Shown one piece after another: positions 1 to 5,905 of a stretch of DNA of 14,986 nucleotides. This stretch comes from an uncultured Lachnospiraceae bacterium (GTDB taxonomy: Bacteria > Bacillota > Clostridia > Lachnospirales > Lachnospiraceae), in contig CAMNQN010000060.1 in the NCBI GenBank assembly GCA_946549155.1, positions 1 through 14,986 on the forward strand. Direction: 5' to 3'. Positions within the stretch are counted from its first letter, which is position 1. The number at the start of each line of letters is the position of its first letter. Under the pieces are notes generated by a model. The model ran no database searches. It was not told where the DNA came from and saw only the letters and a list, made by a program, of their open reading frames with translations. The translations under genes and the position numbers were made by a program.

Positions 1-52
1 CGTGGTATCCGGAGATGATTTCCAGAGGTATATGGCCATGGGGCCCCGTCTT

Positions 53-73
53 TTCCTGCGTCCTGCTAATTAA
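53..73. repeat. Half copy of a palindromic intergenic repeat
   Basis: These 21 bases match the right arm of the hairpin repeat at 5102-5122 in 20 of 21 positions, in the same orientation (core TTCCTGCGTCCTG followed by TAATTAA). No matching left arm is visible in bases 1-52, either because this copy is partial or because the arm lies left of the window. The first 50 bases hold only short open frames on the plus strand and I cannot assign a gene there. Confidence 0.6.
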
Positions 74-75
74 CA

Positions 76-117
76 AAAAAGGCAGATGCACACATGAAGC
101 ACGCATCTGCCCTTTTT
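76..117 (-). terminator. Rho-independent terminator of metNIQ
   Basis: A perfect 9-bp inverted repeat (GGCAGATGC at 81-89, GCATCTGCC at 103-111) encloses a 13-base loop. Read on the minus strand it is followed by a run of six T (complement of the A-run at 75-80), and it starts about 30 bases after the metQ stop. The T-run at 113-117 on the other side means it could also stop transcription arriving from the left on the plus strand. Confidence 0.88.
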
Positions 118-147
118 AGTTATTCCTATCAGGGAATGATGCAGGGT

Positions 148-972
148 TTACTCTGCGTCAGCCTCGTCCTCAAAAGGAATTACAGCGCCGTCATAGGTTT
201 CATTGATATAATCTTTGATTGCATCTGATTTTAGTACCTGCACTAAGGCTTTGATGCCCTCGTTTTCCTCGTTGCCTTCTTTTACGGCGATCACGTTCAC
301 ATAGGTTTTTGCAGCCTCGGAATCAGAGGTTTCGTGTACGAGGGCGTCCTGAGCCACGGAGTAGCCGGCCTCCAGCGCATAGTTTCCATTCAGAACGATA
401 TAGGATACGTCGGGAGCCATTCTTGCCACCTGCTCTGCGGCCAGCTCTACGATCTCCACATCGTACTGTTTTTCTACGATGTCATTGATGGTGGCTTCCA
501 GTCCGGCACCTTCCTTCAGGGTGATGATGCCGTTATCCTGCAAAAGCAGCAGTGCTCTGGCTTCGTTGGTGGTATCGTTGGGAACGGCGATGGTATCTCC
601 GTCGGCGATATCCTCCAGTGAATCCTTCTGGCCCGCATAGATTCCGAAGGGCTCATAGTGAATGCCTCCGGCATTTACCAGATGGGTGCCGCGGTCTGTG
701 TTAAAGCTGTCCAGATAGGGGATGTGCTGGAAATAGTTGGCGTCAAATTCGCCGCTTTCCACCACCTCGTTGGGGATGATATAATCATCGAAAATCTGAA
801 CCTCCAGGGTATAGCCCAGTTCTTCTAAAAGAGGCTTCGCCTGCTCTAAAATCTCCGCATGGGGCGTGATGGAAGCTGCCACCGTGATGGTGGTGTCCTC
901 CCCGGCAAAAGCGGTGGAGCATACGCCCAGAACCAGGGCTGAGGTTGCCAGTACAGCAGTTAATTTTTTCAT
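148..972 (-). CDS. metQ: MetQ-family methionine-binding protein of ABC transporter
   Basis: This 274-residue protein is a substrate-binding protein of the NlpA/MetQ family, which captures methionine (L, D or Met-peptides) outside the membrane and hands it to MetI/MetN. The family is recognised from the order of conserved blocks: ITVAASITPHAEIL near the N-terminus, FDANYFQHIPYLD, then IAVPNDTTNEARALLLL and the YINETYDGAVIPF tail. Residues 4-23 form a signal peptide. The only cysteine there, C18 in LGVC, sits in a poor lipobox (valine at -1), while STAFA|GE after residue 23 is a good signal peptidase I site, so lipidation is uncertain. The start is supported by AGGAGG eight bases upstream. It is the last gene of metN-metI-metQ, 45 bases after metI, and is followed by a terminator. 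Confidence 0.93.
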   Translation of the reverse strand: MKKLTAVLATSALVLGVCSTAFAGEDTTITVAASITPHAEILEQAKPLLEELGYTLEVQIFDDYIIPNEVVESGEFDANYFQHIPYLDSFNTDRGTHLVNAGGIHYEPFGIYAGQKDSLEDIADGDTIAVPNDTTNEARALLLLQDNGIITLKEGAGLEATINDIVEKQYDVEIVELAAEQVARMAPDVSYIVLNGNYALEAGYSVAQDALVHETSDSEAAKTYVNVIAVKEGNEENEGIKALVQVLKSDAIKDYINETYDGAVIPFEDEADAE

Positions 973-1017
973 AATGAATTCCTCCTGTTATATAAAAATT
1001 TATTAATACAGCCAGTT

Positions 1018-1680
1018 TTAAGATTTCCGTTTGTCCAGCCGGTTGGCCAGCGCCATTCCCACAGTCTGTATGATCTGAAACAGCACGATCAGCAGAACTA
1101 CTGTGACTATCATAATGCTTTCCACCCGCCGGTGATATCCGTAGCGGACGGCGATGTCGCCCAGTCCTCCGGCACCCAGGGCGCCTGCCATGGCGGTATA
1201 CCCAAGAATCGTTCCAAGAGCGATGGTGGCGTTGACGATCAGGGAGGTGCGGGCTTCCACCAGCAGTACCTTCCATACGATGGTGAAGGTGCCGGCTCCC
1301 ATGGAGCGGGCGGCTTCGATCACGCCGGTGTCCACCTCCTTCAGAGAGGACTCCACCATACGGGCGATGAAGGGAACGGCCGCCAGTGTCAGGGATACGA
1401 TGGCCGCATTAGGCCCGTAGCCCTTTCCCACAATCAGACGGGAAAGGGGGATTACCAGGATCAGCAGGATCAGGAAGGGAATGCTCCGCACAATATTGGC
1501 GATCACATCCAGAAGCTTATACAGCACCGGATTGGGTTTCAGTCCGTCCTTGTCGGAAATAGTCAGCAGAATCCCCATCGGGAGTCCGAACACATATCCC
1601 AAAAAGGCGGAGGCCAGTGTCATGTAAAGCGTTTCGCCGATCCCCTGAATAATCATACTCGTTACTTCCGGACTAAACAT
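1018..1680 (-). CDS. metI: MetI-type methionine ABC transporter permease
   Basis: This 220-residue membrane protein has five or so hydrophobic segments and is the expected length for MetI, the permease of the methionine uptake transporter. The EAA loop that docks on the ATPase begins at residues 122-124 (EAARSMGAG) and is preceded by PFIARMVESSLKEVD, typical of MetI. The ATG overlaps the end of metN by 8 bases, which implies translational coupling. Its ribosome binding site, GGAGGTGA, lies inside the 3' end of metN six bases before the start. Position between metN and metQ in one operon fixes the assignment. No damage is seen. Confidence 0.95.
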   Translation of the reverse strand: MFSPEVTSMIIQGIGETLYMTLASAFLGYVFGLPMGILLTISDKDGLKPNPVLYKLLDVIANIVRSIPFLILLILVIPLSRLIVGKGYGPNAAIVSLTLAAVPFIARMVESSLKEVDTGVIEAARSMGAGTFTIVWKVLLVEARTSLIVNATIALGTILGYTAMAGALGAGGLGDIAVRYGYHRRVESIMIVTVVLLIVLFQIIQTVGMALANRLDKRKS

Positions 1681-2698
1681 CCTCCGTCACCTCCCCGATG
1701 GCCAGGCCCCGGTCGGCCAGATACTGTTTCATGGCCTCCACATTGGCGCTGTCCTTGATAAATTCCAAAATCATCTCACCCTTGGCTACGCCGCCCACAT
1801 TTTTTGTGTCGGCTTTTAAAATGTTCACCGGCTCCCGGAAGGTGAGCACCAGATTGGCAATCACCGGCTCAAAGGCGGAATTTTCCGAAAATACGATCCG
1901 GATTTTTTCTCCGCTCTTAATCTTGGAGCGGGGGGCGCCGGTCTTTGCGTCGGAGCCGCTGTCTTTTAGAATCAGCTCCTTTGCCACCGCTGATTTGGGA
2001 TGGGTAAAGATCTGCTCCACCAGTCCCTGCTCCACCACCTGTCCATCCTTCAGGAGGGCCACATGGCTGCAGATTTTCCGGACCACCGACATCTGATGGG
2101 TGATAATCACGATGGTGATGGAAAAACGCTGGTTGATATCCTTTAAAAGATCCAGGATGGAAGCGGTGGTCTGAGGGTCCAGCGCGCTGGTGGCCTCATC
2201 GCACAGCAAAATCTTTGGGTCGGAGGCCAGCGCTCTGGCAATGGCTACCCGCTGCTTTTGTCCTCCGGAGAGCTGTGCGGGATAGGCCTGCTGCTTGTCG
2301 CTTAATCCCACGATCTCCAGCAGCTCCCGGGCCCGTTCATGGGCCTCCGCCTTCTTTTTGCCCTGAATGTACAGGGGAAAGCACACATTTTCCAGAACGG
2401 ATTTCTGCATCAGCAGATTAAAATGCTGGAAAATCATGCCAATATCCTGGCGCTGTTTTCTTAATTCCTTTTCCGTGTAATCCCCCAACGACTTGCCGTC
2501 GATCAGTACCCGGCCCTGGGAGGGCGCCTCCAGGAAATTCATGCATCGCACCAGCGTGCTTTTTCCCGCGCCGGACATGCCGATGATCCCGTAAATGTCG
2601 CCGGAACCGATGGTGAGATTCACGTTTTTCAAAGCTTCCACCGAACCGTCCTTGGCCAGGAAGGTCTTCGACAGATTTTCAACTATGATCTCTGACAT
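1673..2698 (-). CDS. metN: MetN methionine ABC transporter ATPase with NIL domain
   Basis: This 341-residue protein powers methionine import by hydrolysing ATP at the inner membrane face. Visible motifs are Walker A GMSGAGKST (40-48), Q-loop Q91, signature LSGGQKQRVAIARAL (143-157), Walker B ILLCDEATSALDP (163-175) and the switch histidine H201. The last 90 or so residues form the NIL/ACT-like domain that binds methionine and inhibits the transporter when cytoplasmic methionine is high, as in other full-length MetN proteins. It is the first gene of the operon and stops with TAG overlapping the metI start. The Shine-Dalgarno stretch AAAGGAA lies unusually far upstream, separated from the ATG by a small hairpin (2709-2726). 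No SAM riboswitch fits in the short leader; control appears to come from the LysR site upstream. Confidence 0.96.
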   Translation of the reverse strand: MSEIIVENLSKTFLAKDGSVEALKNVNLTIGSGDIYGIIGMSGAGKSTLVRCMNFLEAPSQGRVLIDGKSLGDYTEKELRKQRQDIGMIFQHFNLLMQKSVLENVCFPLYIQGKKKAEAHERARELLEIVGLSDKQQAYPAQLSGGQKQRVAIARALASDPKILLCDEATSALDPQTTASILDLLKDINQRFSITIVIITHQMSVVRKICSHVALLKDGQVVEQGLVEQIFTHPKSAVAKELILKDSGSDAKTGAPRSKIKSGEKIRIVFSENSAFEPVIANLVLTFREPVNILKADTKNVGGVAKGEMILEFIKDSANVEAMKQYLADRGLAIGEVTEDV

Positions 2699-2708
2699 AT
2701 TATTACCG

Positions 2709-2733
2709 GTTGCGCTTCAACGCAACTTCCTTT
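2709..2733 (-). promoter_or_regulatory. Hairpin between metN Shine-Dalgarno and start codon
   Basis: On the minus strand the purine-rich AAAGGAA (2727-2733) is followed directly by a perfect 6-bp stem GTTGCG/CGCAAC (2709-2726) with a 6-base loop, and then ten bases before the metN ATG. Unfolded, the Shine-Dalgarno lies 28 bases from the ATG, too far to work. Folded, the hairpin brings it to about ten bases. The folding and its role are inferred. Confidence 0.45.
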
Positions 2734-2757
2734 CTTCTTCTGTTTTTCGCTAGACAC

Positions 2758-2787
2758 ACTATAGCACTTTTACGAAAAAAGTGTTAA
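2758..2787 (-). promoter_or_regulatory. Sigma-A promoter of metNIQ with palindromic spacer
   Basis: Read on the minus strand: -35 TTAACA (2782-2787, 5/6 to consensus), 18-base spacer, -10 TATAGT (2758-2763, 5/6). The predicted start near 2750 gives a leader of about 50 bases. The spacer contains a 7-bp inverted repeat (CACTTTT at 2765-2771, AAAAGTG at 2777-2783) that could be an operator or simply hairpin-prone sequence. Confidence 0.7.
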
Positions 2788-2808
2788 TTCAAAAAAAATA
2801 CCGCTGGC

Positions 2809-2825
2809 TATAGAATTTAACTATA
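2809..2825. promoter_or_regulatory. MET-box-like LysR binding site
   Basis: A 17-base palindrome with outer arms TATAG and CTATA agrees with the streptococcal MET-box (TATAGTT, central TNA, AACTATA), as I recall it, at 13 of 16 defined positions. It contains the T-N11-A core expected of LysR-family sites. Its centre (2817) is about 67 bp upstream of the predicted metN start, the usual place for a LysR activator. It lies between the LysR gene and metN, just past the LysR stop codon. Confidence 0.6.
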
Positions 2826-2844
2826 ACAAACAGGCTGCTTTTTC

Positions 2845-3756
2845 TTATTGAAGGGCTTTATTTTTGTAACGGGAGATTTCTTCCAGGTATTTTTGACCCA
2901 GAGGGCTGATGGAGGCACCCTTCCTTGCCAGATAGCCGATGGTCATGATTTCGTCGGATTTCAGTTTTACGGCGCAGAAATCGGCAAAGTTCAGCTTTTC
3001 GTTGATGATGCCGGAGCAGAGGGTATAGCCGTTCAGGCTCATCATCAGGTTCAGAAAGGTGGCCCGGTCGCTGGCTTTGATCAGCCGTTTGTATTCATAG
3101 GTGCTTAAGACCTCCTCGGCAAAATAGAAGGAGTTGTTGTTGCCCTGGTCGAAGGAGAGGCAGGGGTATTCCATCAGCTCCTCCAGCGCGATTTCCTTTC
3201 GCACGGCCAGGGGATGGCCGCTCCACATATAGACGTAGATGCTGCATTCCATAAGCCCGTGAAATTCCAGGTTGGATTCGTGGAAGAGCTTGGTCAGCAC
3301 CTTTCGGTTGAAGTCATTGATATAGAGGATGCCGATCTCACTTTTGAAATTTTTAACATTCTCGATCACATCGTAAGTGGTCGTTTCGTAAATGGCAAAT
3401 TCATATTCATCCATGCCGAACTGTTTGACCATCTCCACAAAGGCATTGACGGCGAAGGTGTAGTGCTGCATGGAGACACTGAATTTCTTTTTTTGCTGTT
3501 CTTTGGCGATATATTTGGCTTCCATCAGCTCATACTGCTCCACCACCTGACGGGCGTAGCCTAAAAATTCCTCCCCCTCGGGGGTGATGGAAATGCCCCG
3601 GTTGTTGCGGCGGAACAGCTCCGTTCCGATTTCCGTCTCCAGCTCCTTGATGGAGGAGGAGAGGCTTGGCTGGGAGATAAATAAATTGCGGGCTGCTTCG
3701 TTCATGGAGCCGGCCTTCGCCACTGTGATGGCGTAGCGCAGTTGGGACAGAGTCAT
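2845..3756 (-). CDS. LysR-family regulator, MtaR/CmbR-like
   Basis: This 303-residue LysR-type transcription factor has the winged HTH at residues 4-62 (recognition region SMNEAARNLFISQPSLSSSI, 17-36) and a C-terminal ligand-sensing domain. From memory, several blocks match streptococcal MtaR/CmbR regulators of methionine and cysteine genes: FSVSMQHYTFAVNAFVEM, VKNFKSEIGILYINDFNR, LSFDQGNNNSFYFAEE and the SDRATFLNLMMSLNGYT segment. An in-frame ATG at 3774 would add six residues, but AGGAGG (3763-3768) lies six bases before the ATG at 3756, so I chose the latter. It is the gene immediately upstream of metNIQ on the same strand, with a MET-box-like site between, so it probably activates methionine uptake when sulfur amino acids are scarce. 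The subgroup is less sure than the family. Confidence 0.9.
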   Translation of the reverse strand: MTLSQLRYAITVAKAGSMNEAARNLFISQPSLSSSIKELETEIGTELFRRNNRGISITPEGEEFLGYARQVVEQYELMEAKYIAKEQQKKKFSVSMQHYTFAVNAFVEMVKQFGMDEYEFAIYETTTYDVIENVKNFKSEIGILYINDFNRKVLTKLFHESNLEFHGLMECSIYVYMWSGHPLAVRKEIALEELMEYPCLSFDQGNNNSFYFAEEVLSTYEYKRLIKASDRATFLNLMMSLNGYTLCSGIINEKLNFADFCAVKLKSDEIMTIGYLARKGASISPLGQKYLEEISRYKNKALQ

Positions 3757-3829
3757 GGCAAACCTCCTGTTCATTTTTCAGGTTTCTGCGCGGGATATTT
3801 TTGCGTATACGAATCTTTAGGCACGCAGC

Positions 3830-3878
3830 AACAGACTGTTTTTCATGGATATCCTTTTGGCGCATGCGACAGTCTGTT
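3830..3878. repeat. Perfect 10-bp inverted repeat at the LacI stop codon
   Basis: AACAGACTGT (3830-3839) and ACAGTCTGTT (3869-3878) are perfect inverted copies 29 bases apart; the right arm includes the first two bases of the LacI stop codon (3877-3879 on the minus strand). No T-run follows on either strand, so it is not a standard intrinsic terminator. It may protect the 3' end of the LacI mRNA or act as a protein site for the LysR gene downstream. Confidence 0.5.
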
Positions 3879-4896
3879 ACAGATTTTCCCGAATCTTTAT
3901 GGAAGCGTCTACATAATATATCTCCTGTTCCGGACGCTCCCCGGTGGTCAGGTAGTCGAAGAGCAGTTCCAGCGGGAGGCTGCCCTGTCTGCGGGGCTGC
4001 TGGCTGATGGAAGCGCAGATTAATCCATCCGTCACCAGCTGGCGTACGGTGTCCTCCGCGTCGAAACAGATGACCCGCAGGGAGCCCTCCCTTCCCAGCT
4101 CCCGGATGGCACGGCAGCCGCCCTGGACACCGGCGGCCACAAAAAAGATGGCGTCTGCCTCCGGATGCTCCTCCAGGAAGCGGCTGGTGACCGCATAGCT
4201 TTCCGCCTCATCATCATGGTTTTTCTGAATATCCAGCACCTGCAGCCCCGGTGCGGTTTCCTTTATCACCTCAAGAAAACCTGCGATGCGTTCCGTGTGG
4301 CAGAGTACCTGGGAGGAACCGGTGATGATACCGAGCCGGGCCCTCCCGCCTGTGACCAGGCGCATCAGCCCTCCGGCAGTCCGGCCTCCCTGGCGGTAGT
4401 CGCTGCCCACGTAGGCCAGGCGTCTGCTGCCCTGGATGTCCGTGTTGGTGGTGATCACTGGAATGCCCTGGTTGTGGAGCAGGTTGATTCGTTCCACCAC
4501 GGCGGGATCATTGTAGGGAGTGAGCACCAGGCCATGGATTCCCTCCGCCACCAGCTCCTCCATAGCCGCAATCTGAGCGAAAGCGTCAAAGGGAACCCGG
4601 CGGACTAAAACCGTGCAGTCGTAGGCGGACAGCTCCTCCGCCTTCGTATGGATGCCCGCTAGAACCCGATCAAAAAAGGGATTTTCCGGGCCAAAAAGAA
4701 CAACACCCAGGCGAAGCTTCTTTTTCTGTGCAGCCAGTGCCATGCCGGCCCGGTTAGGCTTGTAGCCCAGAGTCCGGGCGATTTCCAGTACCCGCTCAGC
4801 AGTTTCCCGGCTGACAGAGCCCCGGTGATTCAGCACCCGATCCACAGTCCCCCGGGAGACATTAGCTAACTGCGCGATCTCTTTGATGGTAACCAT
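3877..4896 (-). CDS. LacI-family transcriptional regulator
   Basis: This 339-residue regulator has an N-terminal LacI HTH (VTIKEIAQLANVSRGTVDRV, residues 2-21), the hinge around GYKPNRAGMAL, and a periplasmic-binding-protein-like sensor domain (LRLGVVLFGPENPFFDRVLAG onward) that ends in YYVDASIKIRENL. A GTG at 4908 gives a slightly longer frame, but GAGG six bases before the ATG at 4896 supports the shorter start. The sensor domain resembles ribose-type sugar regulators; the actual ligand cannot be read from the sequence. It is transcribed away from the damaged plus-strand locus and has no intact sugar operon beside it, so its targets are unknown. It may control itself through the palindromes in its leader, or the glycoside locus further right. 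Confidence 0.9.
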   Translation of the reverse strand: MVTIKEIAQLANVSRGTVDRVLNHRGSVSRETAERVLEIARTLGYKPNRAGMALAAQKKKLRLGVVLFGPENPFFDRVLAGIHTKAEELSAYDCTVLVRRVPFDAFAQIAAMEELVAEGIHGLVLTPYNDPAVVERINLLHNQGIPVITTNTDIQGSRRLAYVGSDYRQGGRTAGGLMRLVTGGRARLGIITGSSQVLCHTERIAGFLEVIKETAPGLQVLDIQKNHDDEAESYAVTSRFLEEHPEADAIFFVAAGVQGGCRAIRELGREGSLRVICFDAEDTVRQLVTDGLICASISQQPRRQGSLPLELLFDYLTTGERPEQEIYYVDASIKIRENL

Positions 4897-4948
4897 AGAG
4901 TTCCTCACTTCCGTATCGTAATTTCACGGCGGCACAGGATGCGCCGGA

Positions 4949-4982
4949 CATTTAAATGCCAGGAACCATAGACGGCTCCTGG
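4949..4982 (-). promoter_or_regulatory. LacI leader hairpin and palindrome (possible operator)
   Basis: Just downstream of the predicted LacI promoter, the minus strand reads CCAGGAGCC, six bases, GGTTCCTGG (4982-4959): a 9-bp RNA stem with one G-U pair. It is followed directly by the perfect palindrome CATTTAAATG (4949-4958). No T-run follows the stem, so it is not a terminator. A dyad just after the transcription start is a usual place for LacI-family self-repression; this role is inferred. Confidence 0.4.
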
Positions 4983-4994
4983 AATATGTTTATA

Positions 4995-5024
4995 AGAATA
5001 ACACTCCGGAAGCCGGTTCGTCAA
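4995..5024 (-). promoter_or_regulatory. Promoter of the LacI-family gene
   Basis: On the minus strand: -35 TTGACG (5019-5024, 5/6 to consensus), 18-base spacer, -10 TATTCT (4995-5000, 4/6). This gives a leader of roughly 90 bases before the chosen ATG. Confidence 0.55.
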
Positions 5025-5056
5025 TGAGGAACGTGGAGATATCTGTTCGTGTATAG

Positions 5057-5122
5057 TTAATTACCCGAACGCAGGAAGAGGCGGCCCTGCGCGCCCTCCT
5101 CTTCCTGCGTCCTGATAATTAA
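5057..5122. repeat. Long palindromic intergenic repeat (REP-like)
   Basis: Two 25-base arms (5057-5081 and 5098-5122) are inverted copies with three mismatches, flanked by TTAATTA/TAATTAA and centred on a GC-rich 16-base loop. The inner 11 bp next to the loop (GCAGGAAGAGG/CCTCTTCCTGC) are perfect. The right arm recurs at 53-73. No gene is visible in 4909-5270; besides this element the stretch holds the LacI promoter and leader, and the inverted repeat at 5172-5206. A dispersed REP/MITE-like element or a bidirectional transcription barrier are both possible. Confidence 0.65.
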
Positions 5123-5171
5123 TGAAATACAAAAAGAACAAAGCAGCAGCCTGAATAGCTACGTTCAACTT

Positions 5172-5206
5172 TCCGAATCAGGATTTTGCTTGGTAAATGA
5201 TTCGGA
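5172..5206. repeat. Perfect 9-bp inverted repeat upstream of the integrase
   Basis: TCCGAATCA (5172-5180) and TGATTCGGA (5198-5206) are perfect inverted copies separated by 17 bases, ending 64 bases before the recombinase start. The spacer is longer than the 6-8 bases usual in tyrosine-recombinase crossover sites, so a regulatory dyad is as likely as an attachment site. I did not find a second copy in the window. Confidence 0.4.
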
Positions 5207-5270
5207 TTTGGGGATATACTAAAGGATAATTATCGTTTATATATTTCAAAAATCAGGAGAAGAGAAGCAT

Positions 5271-5884
5271 ATGGGACATTTGTTGGAAAAGACAATGCTG
5301 GAGACATTTCGGGAAGAACTTGAGGAGGAGGAAAAAGCAACGGCAACCATTGAAAAGTATGTGCATGACGTAAGCGTGTTTCTGAAATATATGGAGGGGG
5401 TAGGCGTAGAAGTTAACAAGGGCATTGTTATTGAATACAAAGAATATCTGATCGATCATTACGCGGCAGTCAGTGTGAATTCCATGCTGGCTGCCCTGAA
5501 CGCTTTCCTGAAAAAACTGGGTTGGCATGACTGTGTCGTCAAATCGCTGAAAATACAGAAGGAAGCCTTTCGGACCAGAGAGCGGGATTTGACGAAAACG
5601 GAATATTACCAGCTGCTGGAAGCGGCCAGGAAAAGAAAAAATACCCGCCTTTACTGGGTTATGCAGGTATTGTGTTCCACGGGGATTCGAATCAGCGAAT
5701 TAAAATATATCACCGTGGAATCCTTAATCAGGGGGCAGGTGGAGGTAAATTCCAAGGGAAAGAGAAGAACCGTGCTGCTGCCGTCGGTGCTTTGAAAAAA
5801 ATTAAAAAAATACGTCAAGGAGCAGCAGATTGAGAAAGGAAGCCTTTTTATAACGCGAAGCGGCAGGCCGATGGACCGGAGCAA
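5271..5884 (+). pseudogene. Tyrosine recombinase/integrase fragment with internal stop
   Basis: Codons from 5271 encode a SAM-like core-binding N-terminal domain (about residues 5-90, LEKTMLETFREELEEEEKAT onward) and the start of the tyrosine-recombinase catalytic domain: the first catalytic arginine in CSTGIRISELKYI and the hairpin lysine in NSKGKRRTVLLP. An in-frame TGA at 5793-5795 interrupts it, but the same frame continues as KKLKKYVKEQQIEKGS, then LFITRSGRPMDRSN, to about 5884, clearly the same protein. The HxxR, second histidine and tyrosine of the active site are missing because the sequence switches to the surface-protein gene. A whole enzyme would be near 280-300 residues. As it stands it cannot recombine DNA. 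The start is preceded by AGGAG eleven bases upstream. Confidence 0.8.
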
Positions 5885-5905
5885 TCATTCCTGATTGCAC
5901 TGGTC

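Noticed and set aside
1..73. End of a protein-coding gene on the plus strand, stopping at the TAA of 71-73
   Set aside because: The open stretch is only about 23 codons, overlaps the intergenic repeat, and matches no family I recognise.
2699..2844. SAM riboswitch or T-box upstream of metN
   Set aside because: The leader after the predicted promoter is only about 50 bases, and neither multi-stem structure nor T-box sequence is visible.
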